The notes beneath the pieces are model-generated. The model saw only the letters and a program-made list of their open reading frames with translations. It made no database searches and had not been told where the DNA came from. Positions 11,450-22,300 of a stretch of 64,000 nucleotides of DNA are shown here, one piece after another. The DNA is taken from assembly GCA_021904315.1 (NCBI GenBank), contig CM038919.1, forward strand, positions 22,423,666-22,487,665, written 5' to 3'. The stretch's first letter is position 1. Each line of letters opens with the position of its first letter. A program made the translations under genes and the position numbers. Source of the stretch: Sphagnum magellanicum. Lineage: Eukaryota > Streptophyta > Sphagnopsida > Sphagnales > Sphagnaceae.

Positions 11450-13330
11450 GATAGCACTAATCCTATGCCGATTTATCCTAAGGTTTTGGCTTTGGACCCT
11501 ATGGAACTTTCCATTTGGGTTTTTTTAACCTTGTTTGTATGTGCATCCTTTGGCTTTGAACTAGGAGGTGTAGTTATTCTTTCGGCTTCCCTTAGATTGT
11601 TTGCCCCGTGACTTATCCAACATGGTCACTTGGCATCTAATCATATTATTCCCGCAATGGTATTTTCTCTTTTTCCCTTGTGGTGGTGCAACTAATCATA
11701 AGGATATTTAAATGCATAGGTATGATGATTTTTAGCAAGTGATTGAGATGAGATTTAAATGAAACATGTTTTTTGGGCACAAATTTCTTTCCAATTCAAG
11801 CCCCCTTGGTTAAGACCTCATCTTTAGATGCCTTTCAAGTTTTAGTCCTGCCTTTGCCGTGTCGACTTGAATGGAGTCAATTTTGTTGTTTTTTGGACAA
11901 TATCAAGGTTTTGGGCATCCCATTTAGATCTTCTTTTATTTTTTCCTTTTTGCATGACACTTTAAATGAGGATATTCCATATAGAACGCTTCTAAAGAAG
12001 GATGCCCAAGTAATAAATATGGGATTTTTCTTTTGGTGTTTTGCCTATAAAGCTTTCAATCTATTCCATCCCGCCCCCCACCCCCCTTCCCTTTTATGAT
12101 CTTTTCAACATTAATTCACCTCTTTCAACTTAACCTTCATGCATGTTTTTGGGAGACTCCTAAACCCAAATTCTTTGGATTGCCATAGGCCTATTTGGTG
12201 CATGGACAAGCTTTTCTCCCCATTTTTCATGGGAGGATTAATTTCATTTCAATAAAGTTCAATGCATCGATGACCTATTTGAAGAGTTGGGCGCTATTTG
12301 CACCTATCATTGTTCTTAGATTCCTATTGGAACAACACCCTCTTTATTAAAAGCTATAAGCATTAAGTGTTGGTAATCTTGCTTTGATCCTCTTTTAGGC
12401 CTTTTCAAGGTTGGCATGGAATATCTTTCCCCTAGATGTGGTGGATTGTGTTCCCCCTTTTGTGCCATTTGTAAGAAAGGGAGTAAATTGATTTTATGAA
12501 AACATTTTAAATAGATTGCAAGATCATTTTTTAGTATCATCTCTAACATGTCTTTTGATTTGCATTGCACATGTTTGAAATTTTACATGGGTTTAGGGGT
12601 ATAAATGCATGGGATTTTGTTTACCCAGTCATTCCATCTTTTACTTGGCTTTAAATGTTTTTTTCTTTGCATTGTGCACCAAGTTGGGCCTCCCCCATCT
12701 TTTAGCTATAGGGTTGATTCATTGCATTTGTGGCCAACCTCTAGATTTAATATTGGGGGACCCATCTTTTTCATTGTTCCCATGGTGGGGAAGACATTAC
12801 ATTCCATGATGTTATTCAACTTTCGTTTTCATCACAAATGATGTGGGGTTTTATGTTTCATGTGAGCAAATTCATGTCCTTCTATCACCCTCCTTTCAAC
12901 CTATTCGACAATGGGTTGACATTGTGTGATCAAATAATGACATCCACATTTTGATCGATGTTGTCATTGTTGATCCTACCCAAGTAGAATGGGTTTTATG
13001 TGTTGTTTCATCTGGTGGGGTGATTAAAAAAATGATAACTCAAATAAAAAGGACATTATTGTGGTCAACATTCAATGGATGTGTTTTTTTCTTGCTATAA
13101 AGGTTTGTGGTTGTTTGCACCAATAAGTGGACAATTTTTTTCATCAATGTGCTAATTAGCAAAAGGTACTAGTGACCTTCCTTTGGTTGTATTGTGTGTT
13201 TTATATAAGTAAAGGGTGTCAATAGCTTTGTAAAAAGCTTAGGCCGCCTCTATTTTAAGACGTGTCATTGTCGCAAGTGAGGGTGTTTCTAGGCTTACTA
13301 GTTGTTAAGTTTCTCGTCCCTTTCTTTTTT
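11450..13330 (+). mobile_element. decayed reverse-transcriptase element with Cys-knuckle and nuclease-like tail
   Basis: The left part (about 11770-12060) reads like the C-terminal side of a reverse transcriptase, with the word VLGIPF followed by a Phe/Leu-rich thumb-like region. A conserved later patch lies near 12150-12310. Further on are a cysteine-knuckle word, CICGQPLD (about 12720-12745), and the word VDIV (about 12925), which precede a patch resembling a restriction-like endonuclease core (VDVVIVDPT, about 12957-12985). It ends with the word CGCLHQ (about 13090-13125). The order RT, knuckle, nuclease-like tail suggests a retroelement, most likely non-LTR, but I cannot exclude another order. 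It is an old fossil, broken many times, and no ends were found. Confidence 0.5.
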
Positions 13331-13900
13331 TAATATGCTACTTGTGATTGGTGGGGGCTTTTGAAACATGATTTGTTCTTATGCCTTATGATGATCCACT
13401 TTGGATTTTGTATTTTTGGACTTGGGTCCCCTCTTTGTTCCTTTTTATTCCCCTTTTGCTGGGTGTTTTGTTTGATGGAGTCAAACAAGATTTCATCAAC
13501 TAGTCTTTTGCTAGGATCAAAACAATACCAAAACTTTGAAAATAAGCCTTTAAAAGCAACGTTTAGGCTTATGCAATAAGCATGTTAAGTTTTGTTTTAA
13601 AGTAAGGAAGTAGGCTGAACTTTATGGGTAAGTGATCATTTTTAATGTGCTATGAAGATGCATGCCTTCCCAGTCTTCACTTTCAACTTGTTGCAACCCT
13701 CCATACCTGGCTAGCCTATAAAATTTTCAACCTTGTGAGGTGTCAGCATGCATGCGGCTGTTTTTGAACTGGGCCCCAGGTACTTGAATTTGTAAAAAAA
13801 AATGTCATCAAAAATCAAATTTGCACGTGTGTAAGAGTTTTGAACATGGAAGCTCAAACCCACACCTGGAAAACTTATCAAACTTTTTAAAATATCAAAA
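13331..13900. other. intergenic, no gene seen
   Basis: A 72-codon Cys/Phe/Leu-rich frame at 13361-13579 has no recognisable motif. Nothing else is supported. Confidence 0.4.
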
Positions 13901-13901
13901 C

Positions 13902-13956
13902 CAAGACCGAAGGTTCTTTGTTTATTTATTCATTTATAAGACCGAAGGTTCTTTGC
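13902..13956. repeat. 17-base direct repeat flanking a TTTA-rich spacer
   Basis: The word agaccgaaggttctttg occurs twice, separated by an 18-base TTTA-rich spacer, giving a 35-base period. Confidence 0.7.
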
Positions 13957-14035
13957 TTGTTGTTTCCAAGAGAAAAAGAAGGAAGAGCTGGACAACACTG
14001 GTGGCTGTTTCCCCTCCACACTTTGGGGTTATTTC

Positions 14036-14063
14036 TCCCTCCCTCTCTCTCTCTCTCTCTCTC
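14036..14063. repeat. CT microsatellite
   Basis: An uninterrupted run of about 11 CT units after a CCCTCC lead lies about 1.1 kb upstream of the kinase start. CT tracts are common in plant promoters and leaders, but no function is shown here. Confidence 0.8.
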
Positions 14064-14699
14064 AAGGACCCATCCATTATCTGTTGGGTCAATTTTTCCT
14101 CTTTTTGATGATCAATGAAACAAAAAGACTGTTCATGAAATTGTGCACTTTCTGCAGACTTGTACATTTGTTTTCTATTATAAATTGCTGATTCAGCGCT
14201 CTGGGCAGGACCTTTTTTCAGTTGTAAAATGCTGACTGACTTACTGACTGACTGATGACCTCCTTGTGGGACCAACCCAATTTCCCAAACACTCTTTTCA
14301 AGGGGAGATGGTGTGGCAGGAGCCTTACTTTGACTCAAACTTTGCTTGTACTGTAGCAGTGAAAACAAAAGTTTGATGCATAATCAAGCTTGATGATCAA
14401 AGGGAAGAAGAAACAAAAACAAGAGTTACCTTAAAAAATTCCACAGAAAAGCTCTCAAGAACAGATCAAAAAGCTTCTTGACTAATTATCCAAGGTTTTT
14501 GAGCTTCAATGGCAGTGCTAATCATTTCCTTGAGCTCAGGGTCAGAAGAACACTTGCAAACAACTCGAGTCGAATCACAGTTACTTCTGCTTTGAGCTTT
14601 CTTTTTTTTGCCCCCACGTTTTCTTTCTTGGGTCTCTCTCTTTCCTAACTTTCCTGCTTTCTTGATCTGCAGATTTGAGATTGGTTCAACCCTGTTGTG

Positions 14700-15180
14700 T
14701 CTCATCTTTGACTGCTGAAGATGTTGTACTAGTTGTTACTTTGGGATTAGGTTTGGAATTTTTTTCTTTTGGGGTTTTGCAGGGGAGGTTTTCAGTACTG
14801 AATATTGCTCAAACATTTTTGGTGATCTTTGAGGTGGTTCTATGATGACTACTAGAGTGGTGAGATCAGAAAGCAACAGCAGTAGCGACAGTAGTACCAG
14901 CTGCAGCAACACTAGAGTAGAAGTTTCTTTCACCAGCAGCATCAGCCGCTTCATAGAATGTTTTCAATGTTCCCAGTTTCGATTCCAAAAGCAACTGAGC
15001 TACTGGAGGGATTATGGACAAACATGCAGAGACACAACCAGTTGATCAAAGTTTGCAAGCGCATTGAAAAGCAGCAAGCTGCTGTTGTAGCTGGATTTTT
15101 GAGCTTGAGGAGGAAGAGGAGGAGGAAGAGCAGATCAGGACAGGAAGAAAATCCTAGATAGAGAGATTCCTGGTCGATCG
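14700..15180 (+). promoter_or_regulatory. probable 5' leader of the SPARK kinase, with upstream ATGs
   Basis: This less AT-rich stretch directly precedes the kinase start and includes a CAG/AGC-rich patch (about 14870-14945) and GGAGGAAGA repeats (about 15105-15130). Two upstream ATGs, at 14842 and 14958, each open a 67-codon frame ending before 15181. If the transcript begins upstream of them, they would act as uORFs and lower kinase translation. I cannot place a TATA box or start site with confidence. Confidence 0.35.
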
Positions 15181-17535
15181 ATGTTGCAGGGGAATTTTTT
15201 CCACTGGTGGTCATGGAGACTCATTCCCTTAGGAGTTTATTTTTGTAGCTGGATGTTGTTGGTGAATCTAGTAGCATGCGCAGCAGATCGATCCGGAGGA
15301 GCAGGAGCAGGAACTGCTTCGACCTCGAGGTTGCTGCAAGTAGCTCCTGCTGCTGCGTTGCAGAGAAACACAAATGTTACAGAATACTCGACGGCGTTGA
15401 CGACGTCTTTCGCAGCTATAAGTCCTTCTCCAGAAACCGGGATAATCGATGGTGGGCAGACTTGCCCTTTGAACTTCACGGCACTGGACAAGTTTCCATA
15501 CGTTGCTCAGCAGGCAGCAGATGAAGCTCTCGACAACACGACGAGATGCTTGGCGTTGCACGACGGGTTGGCAGTGGTGCTGTCCGAGTACCTGAAAAAT
15601 ACGAACTTCTTCCTGGTGCCGGCAGAGACGGCACCTGCGTGTTTGCAAGCTTATGACGCGCAGCTCGCAAAGCAAGGCTTCATGACGAGTGCCACCACCT
15701 TAAGCAGCATGTGTGGCATCTCTGCTTCGGACATAGCTCTAGGCACTGACCATTGCGAGCACATACAGACTCTCGACGATTTCAAGAGATTGATTACGAC
15801 CAACGTCTCGGCGGCAATCAATAACTCTTGTAGCGGAGTTCTCGGCTCCGGCAACTCGCGCTCCACTCTCTGCCCCGCTTGTATCTCCCAGATGCTCATG
15901 ACGTCCACGGCTCTTGGGCAGCAAGCAAATGGGAGTAATATTAGCAGTACTAGTGCCGGGTGCTACAACTATACGCTTGTCTACGTCGGAGCTTTTGTGC
16001 AGCCAGGAGGACCTCTAGATCCGACCGCAGTTGTCTGTCTCTGGAACATCCTTCCTGACCAAGTGCAAGGGATGCGAAGCTCGAAGGTAGTGCATGTGAT
16101 CATCGGAGCAACAGCTGTGGTTGTCGTGAGCATGAGTGCAGCCGTAATCCTCTTCTTGCGCTACAGACAAAGAGAGATCGCGAAGCAGATGGCGTATGTG
16201 AAGCAGACGACGCAGATGGTGGAGTGTTCTTCTGTGAGCGCCGACTTCGCTATGGTGTGGTACAGTCTAGACGAGATGAAAGCCGCCACCCACAACTTCG
16301 CGACCGATACAATCGCGGGATCAGGCGCTTTCGCTAACGTCTATCGAGGAGTGCTGGAAGACGGCACGGAAATCGCTGTCAAAAGGTTCAAGAACTGCTC
16401 ACCCAACGGCGATGCCGACTTCATACGCGAGGTCGAAGCTCTTAGCAACGCGCGACACAAGAATCTGGTCACTCTTCGCGGCTGCTGCATCGCCTCGAGC
16501 AGCAGCAGTACTGGCCAATATGTCATGGGTGTACCGGAAAACCTCCATCAACGGATCATCGTCTGCGACTTCATGCGAAACGGGAGCTTGCACGATTTTC
16601 TTTTCAGATCGCCGACAACTACTGCATCTAGTGAGCAGCTCCTAGAACAACTTTCCGCGAGCAGCAGCGATACTAAAATACTGGATTGGCCCACAAGACA
16701 AAAGATTGCAATCGACATGGCGAGAGGAATAGACTACTTGCACTACAGAGCGCAACCTCAGATCCTCCACCGCGACATCAAATCCAGCAACATCTTGTTG
16801 GACTCGGACTTCAACGCACGAGTATCGGATTTCGGACTCGCCAAGTTTACGCCCGATGGAATCACCCATTTGACCACCCGAGCTGCCGGCACCTTCGGCT
16901 ACATTGCTCCCGAATACGCACTCTACGGCCAACTCACGGAACGCAGCGATGTGTACAGCTTTGGTGTCGTCTTGCTGGAGCTTATAAGCGGCCGAAAAGC
17001 TTTGCTCGCTGGGCCGCTTGCCGCGACACCCACCGCGACACCCACCACACCCACCACGACGATGACGACCACCACGAAGCCCACGACTACGGCAACAACA
17101 ACGCAGGCGGCGGATGAGAATTCCGGCTTCACTTTGATCACAGACTGGGCGAATTCTCTTGTAAAATCAGGAAACTGGATCGAAGTTCTAGACCCGAGGA
17201 TGATGATGATGAACAAAAGCAACAACCCAAATATGTCTGATGATGAAGCTTCTTCTATAAACTATTTGGGAGATATGGAGAGGTTTGTGAACGTTGCTCT
17301 GCTGTGCGCGCATCCGCAGATTGCCTACAGGCCTACCATCACTCAAGCTCTCCGGATCCTCGAGAATGCGCAGCACGAAGTGCCTGTGTTGCCTGACAGA
17401 CCGATTCCTGTGACTCTAGAGAGAAGCAGAATCAATGACGCCGTGGGTGGATCGTCCAATCTCTTCTCCGCTTCGCAAGGGTTTCAGTCCTTTGCAACGG
17501 TCTCATCTCTAGGCAGCAGTTATTTGGCCAGATAG
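15181..17535 (+). CDS. SPARK-domain receptor-like Ser/Thr kinase (RKF3-like), intact and intronless
   Basis: The product has 784 residues. A hydrophobic N-terminus (about 12-34) is a likely signal peptide. A Cys-rich ectodomain (about 93-290; C95, C123, C154, C178, C192, C217, C231, C234, C261, C286) with several N-glycosylation sequons matches the plant SPARK domain. A transmembrane helix (about 303-326) precedes the kinase. The kinase has a glycine loop GSGAFANVY (third Gly replaced by Ala), K401, E417 in helix C, HRDIKSSN (530-537), DFG (550-552) and APEY (576-579), so it is an RD-type kinase expected to be active. Oddities are a Ser-rich insert (about 438-448), a second insert (about 477-500) and a Thr/Pro-rich insert (about 612-645) after the APE region. 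Arabidopsis RKF3, the closest type I know, is also single-exon. The likely role is ligand sensing at the plasma membrane; the ligand is unknown. No intact gene neighbours it. Confidence 0.93.
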   Translation: MLQGNFFHWWSWRLIPLGVYFCSWMLLVNLVACAADRSGGAGAGTASTSRLLQVAPAAALQRNTNVTEYSTALTTSFAAISPSPETGIIDGGQTCPLNFTALDKFPYVAQQAADEALDNTTRCLALHDGLAVVLSEYLKNTNFFLVPAETAPACLQAYDAQLAKQGFMTSATTLSSMCGISASDIALGTDHCEHIQTLDDFKRLITTNVSAAINNSCSGVLGSGNSRSTLCPACISQMLMTSTALGQQANGSNISSTSAGCYNYTLVYVGAFVQPGGPLDPTAVVCLWNILPDQVQGMRSSKVVHVIIGATAVVVVSMSAAVILFLRYRQREIAKQMAYVKQTTQMVECSSVSADFAMVWYSLDEMKAATHNFATDTIAGSGAFANVYRGVLEDGTEIAVKRFKNCSPNGDADFIREVEALSNARHKNLVTLRGCCIASSSSSTGQYVMGVPENLHQRIIVCDFMRNGSLHDFLFRSPTTTASSEQLLEQLSASSSDTKILDWPTRQKIAIDMARGIDYLHYRAQPQILHRDIKSSNILLDSDFNARVSDFGLAKFTPDGITHLTTRAAGTFGYIAPEYALYGQLTERSDVYSFGVVLLELISGRKALLAGPLAATPTATPTTPTTTMTTTTKPTTTATTTQAADENSGFTLITDWANSLVKSGNWIEVLDPRMMMMNKSNNPNMSDDEASSINYLGDMERFVNVALLCAHPQIAYRPTITQALRILENAQHEVPVLPDRPIPVTLERSRINDAVGGSSNLFSASQGFQSFATVSSLGSSYLAR

Positions 17536-17586
17536 CTTTGCTTTGCTTTGCTTGCTTGCTTGCTAGCTACTAGTGCTCATATCACA

Positions 17587-17930
17587 TGTACTCCAGCTCC
17601 TCCTCCTCCTCCTGCATACTGCATCGAAGATCTTCTTCTTCTTCTTGCATCCCGTTGCTGTGAGCTTCTTGCAAACAATGTACGAAAATTCTATGTAACT
17701 GTGCTCCAGCTCCTCCTCCTCCTCCTCCTGCATACTGCATCGAAGATCTTCTTCTTCTTCCTGCATCCGGTTGCTCTGAGCTTCTTGCAAACAATGTACG
17801 AAAATTCTATGTAACTGTGCTCCGGCTCCTCCTCCAGTATACTGCGGCGATGATCTTCTTCTTCTCCTTCCTGCATCCTGTTGCTGGGAGCTTCTTGCAA
17901 ACAATGCAAGAAAATTCTTGTAGATTGTGA
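17587..17930. repeat. 114-bp minisatellite, three copies, just 3' of the kinase
   Basis: Three head-to-tail copies begin near 17587, 17700 and 17816. Each has CTCCAGCTCCTCCTCC, then catactgcatcgaagatcttc, then GAGCTTCTTGCAAACAATG. Copies 1 and 2 are nearly identical and copy 3 is more diverged. The array starts about 50 bases after the stop codon, so it is probably in the 3' untranslated region. Confidence 0.9.
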
Positions 17931-17949
17931 AAAAATCACACAATTTTTA

Positions 17950-18255
17950 TTTTGTTTTGGGGGAAGAAGATCAGATTTCTTTTGAAAGATTTATTGGCAA
18001 ATTTCTTGGAAGGGTTTCACATTGCACTTTGGAAAGCTTTATCAGGCAATTTTTTGGGAAGAAGATTAGATTGCTTTGGGAAAGCTTTACTAGCAATTTT
18101 TTTGCAGAAGAAGATTAGATCACTTTCGAAAGCTTTATAAGCAATTTTTTTGGAAGAAGATGAGATTGCTTTTGAAACCCTTCTTAGCAAACTTTTGGGA
18201 AGAAGATCAGATCTTGCTTTGAAAGCTTTATTAGCAATTTTTTTGGTGGAAACAG
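17950..18255. repeat. degenerate ~58-bp tandem repeat, about five copies
   Basis: A unit built from ggaagaagatcagatt, gcttttgaaagctttat and agcaatttttttgg recurs about every 55-60 bases. It differs in sequence from the 114-bp array to its left. Short open frames within it are by-products of the repeat. Confidence 0.85.
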
Positions 18256-18282
18256 GGATTTGGTTACAAATTAGTGTTGTAG

Positions 18283-18562
18283 AACTACTTGAGAGATCAA
18301 GTGGAATTTGGTTTGTGATAAAATTGCACAAGATCAAGATGAATTGTGTTACAGATTAGTACAATAGAATCGCACAAGATCAAGTGGAATTTGGTTTCAG
18401 ATTAGTGTGATAAAATTGCACAAGATCAAGAGGAATTGTGTTATGGATTACTACAATAAAATTGCACAAGATCAAGTGGAACTGATTGGGTACAAATTCG
18501 TGTTCTAGAATTGCAAGAGATCCAAGTGGAATATGGTTCCAAAATTAGTGTGATAAAATTGC
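18283..18562. repeat. degenerate ~52-bp tandem repeat, about five copies
   Basis: The phrase gcacaagatcaagtggaatt, followed by a gattagtgtgataaaatt-type phrase, recurs about every 50 bases, with alternating variants suggesting a roughly 104-base higher-order unit. This is the third distinct array within 1 kb. Confidence 0.85.
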
Positions 18563-19340
18563 AGAAGATTGTGAATGTTCAAATAAGTTTATTTTTAATT
18601 TTGCATGATCACAACGTCTTGTTATTATATACATTTCCTTAATTTTTTTCTTCATTTTTTGATTATTTTCAACACTATTTACTTATTGTGTGAGGTACTT
18701 TTGAATGATTTCTCAGTGAGAGATGTATTTGAACAGTGAAAAAGCTCATACCTTAAGTACTATTGCACTGGACAATAATGAAGGATTAAAAAAGAAAAAA
18801 AAACTTCCATTGGGCACATTTCTTGTAGTCAATTTATGAAAATAAAACCTTCAAAGATGTTCATTTTGTCAAAAGATTTTTAATCAACACAAAAGTAATG
18901 ATAGGCAAATCAAAAGCATTATCATAAAGCCAGAGATTGGTGGAATGTCTAGTACATTTTACTGGAAAACTTTGTAGATGAAGTAATCCAATACAATTGA
19001 TGTCTAGGGGCAATGTTTTATTGTACTTTTTTTCTTCCCCCCTTCCCCCCAAATCCTTTAAGTGGATTAAATTTCTAACAATGAGTTTGTATATATTTGA
19101 CCATAATCAATTTTTGGACCAGGTTCCACAAGGCTTGTCATTCATATGCAGATATGTCAAAGAAGATATGAAGACATGAAGACATGTTAAATTTCATCCA
19201 CATTCGGAACATTGTATGTTGTGTAGTTGGAAAATCACCAAAAAGATTACCAATTTTGGTTGAAGGAATAAGTATGTTGAAATGGCTCTCACATTGAAAT
19301 GATTCTCATTGTGGCTTTATAGTAAATGCACCGCTAAGAA
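18563..19340. other. AT-rich spacer, no gene seen
   Basis: No supported gene. The 3' untranslated tail of the minus-strand LINE may extend into the right end of this stretch. Confidence 0.45.
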
Positions 19341-19349
19341 TCCATTGAA

Positions 19350-22300
19350 TCATGTAATGTATGAATCAATTTTACTTTTATATTGATTATGTAACTTTCT
19401 TATAATAAACACGAACACACATTATGCACATCCAATGAACATGATGCACCTCATAATTTGCATGCAACTTCAACATCCACTCCACAATTTTTATTGCAAC
19501 TTTATTGTTTACAATTTTATGTCCGTTTGGGACTAGAGAGTCCATTAGACAAAAGGTAGATCATGGAGGACAAATTGTCCTCTAGTACTGGCCACATGCC
19601 ACAAACTTGGCTAGGGCGACCGTGTTCGTAGTCTGCATGAGCTTAGCAAAAGTGCTCGTGTGGGTGAAGGGCAAGGCCGAACAAAAGTGTTCCCTAACTT
19701 TCTATGTAGTTGGACAAGCAAGGAGTAGGTGCTCTTCATCCTCTACCTTCCCCAAGTTGCAGCCTCAACAAAACCTCTCAACATATGGCATGCCCTTCCA
19801 TGCACCTAGCACTACTTCAAGCTACATGTTACCACACCAAAACCGGACCAGAGCTTTCTACAGTTGAACACAATTGATGTCACACGAGTAGTTTTCACTC
19901 TCGTATGACATACCCTTGAAGCGCAAGTATCTTGTTTGTACGTTGGTCCCAATCTCACAATTGGTAAAGAAATTTTCAATGAAAGCCAGCCACATATTAT
20001 CCTTCACCCTTTTTACACTCAACATTGTGTGGGGAAAACCTAAAGGGGGTGGGGCCCAACCTTCTGAGCTCCCATTCGTACGTTGTGCGCGTTACACCAA
20101 GGTATTTAGTTCTCTGCCCAACCTCTGACCCCTGCTAGATGAGTTGGATGTATGTGCATTGTTTAAAGAACCGTTCCCAACGATGATTGAATAATCCTTG
20201 CCTGGAGCGCACAGGTTGCTGCAAACTAAGGCGCTGTTTCCAGCGGTGGTTGAACTGGAGGCAGAAAACTTACCACCTCTTGGGGCTGATTTTGGAGTAG
20301 CCATTTTTTCACGGATTTAGCCCAACATTTCTTTCCCGCAGCAAGCATAGCGAGCTGGGCTTCCCATTCCTTTCCCAAGATGCGGTTTTTAGTGACTGTG
20401 TTCACATAGTTATAGTACAACAACGCTTGTCCCCATGCCAAATGTCCAAAGGGGAATTTGCCAAATTTTGCCAGCACAATGGACGTGCTGCTTGTTTTTC
20501 ACACCCCAAGCAAGGACTTGAGGAACCCTTCGTACATTACTTCAATAGCCTTTATTTTCTTGGAATCCACCCAAACCTCATGGGCATAGCTTGCTGTGGA
20601 ACACACCAATGTGTTGAAGAGGTCACAACGTAGCTTAACGTCCATAATACGTAGCTCCACCCATCAGTGGTTCAATGCAAATAATGAGTGCCTATTGGTA
20701 GTTGTTAGATCTTCCATTACACTATCTAGGTTCGAGGTGGTCTCGAGCAAGATCCTTAGGTATTTGAAGGTTTGCACATGTTTAATAACATCACGTTCAA
20801 ACACAAACTCCTGACATGGGTCAACAGAATTGAACACCATGACTTTTGTTTTTTTCACGTTCATTGTAAGTCCACGTTCAACACAAAACTACTAGAGTGC
20901 GTCTAATTGTTACTATAGTCCCACCTTTGATTCCAACGTCAAAATGAGGTCATTTGCAAAAAACAACAGTCATATGTGCACGTCTGCTAAGGCCGGTGCA
21001 TCGCATTTTTTACCGTCCAAGCACCCCTCTAGGGCATCCAAATATAGCCCAAATAATAGGGGGTTGAGAAGACAACCTTGCTTCACACCTTGTTGGCACC
21101 TGAAGCTGGAGGTGACACCCCCACTTGGGTGATGATGTGTATGGTATCCTTGGCATACATCATCTGTAGGCATCACACGAAGTGTCCCTCCACCCCAAGG
21201 CTAGCTAACACCTGCCACAACACTTCACACGGCATAATATCGAACACCTTTTTGAAGTCCACAAAATAGAAATAAAGTGGCTTCTTTTTTGCCTTGTTAT
21301 GTTCTATCAAAGTTCGCAATATGAAAAGTTGGTTAGCAGTGCAGTAATCTTTGCAAAACCCAGTTTGACCCTTGGCACACAACCCATGTTGTTCAGCGCA
21401 CTCGTTCAGCCTTTTGTCAAGGATCATAGCGAATAACTTTGCTAAGATAGGTCCAACCGTTATCCCCCTATAGTTGTCAAATTTGGAGGCATCACCCCCT
21501 TTAAAAAATGCGTGGACCACCCCAATGGAAAGGGTTTCTAGAAAACCTTTTGCTAGAAAGCAGTTGAACATTGTCAATAGTGGCATGTGTAGTATATCTT
21601 TCGCATCCAAAATGAACTCAGCTTTCATACCATCCAAACCGACAACCTTATTCCTTTGTAGCTTTTTCAATGCCTGAAGTAGCTCAACAAGTGTCATATA
21701 TGTGTTCAAGGTGTGGCTAGGTGGAGGTTTGGTCACCTAAGCCGAGTGATCAGTTCGTAGTCATACGGGTGGCGGAGACTGGCCAACTAGCCCGTGAAAG
21801 CCTACCAAAAGCGTAGCTGCACTGATCTTGTCCACAATGGGTGCCTTTGGCCGGTACTTTTTCTAGAATGAAAGCACATCCACCTTGGCAAGTGCACACA
21901 TATGTTGAACTCTTGTAATTTCCCAGAATTTTTTTTTAAAATAAAATTTTAAGTATACTTTCTTGATGTTTAGCGGCGTGCGAATTGGGGTTGGCTTTCA
22001 ACTAAAGCTTCAGCTCACGTTTTGTTGTACAATAGTCAACGTCAAACTAGGGTTTATGGCGGTGTTTCTTTTTACAACTTCCTCTCAAAGGCTTGCTACC
22101 AAAAGTAGATTTTACTGCAACACCCACACATTGTTATAATAAGTTAGCTAACCCGTCTACCCCTAGATGCCCAGTCGAGTCAACAACCCACAAGTTTCCA
22201 AAACTCGTTGTTAGGGCAAGCTGATACTCTTTAGCTTTCGATTTATCATATTTAAACCTAAGCAAGAATTTTTCGGTTATAACCATATGTTGTGGTTCAA

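Noticed and set aside
16642-17225. Minus-strand and alternative-frame frames of 96-143 codons inside the kinase
   Set aside because: Shadows of the kinase coding sequence; the plus-strand 784-codon frame carries all kinase motifs.
17548-17943. Frames of 70-126 codons on both strands 3' of the kinase
   Set aside because: They are by-products of the 114-bp minisatellite.
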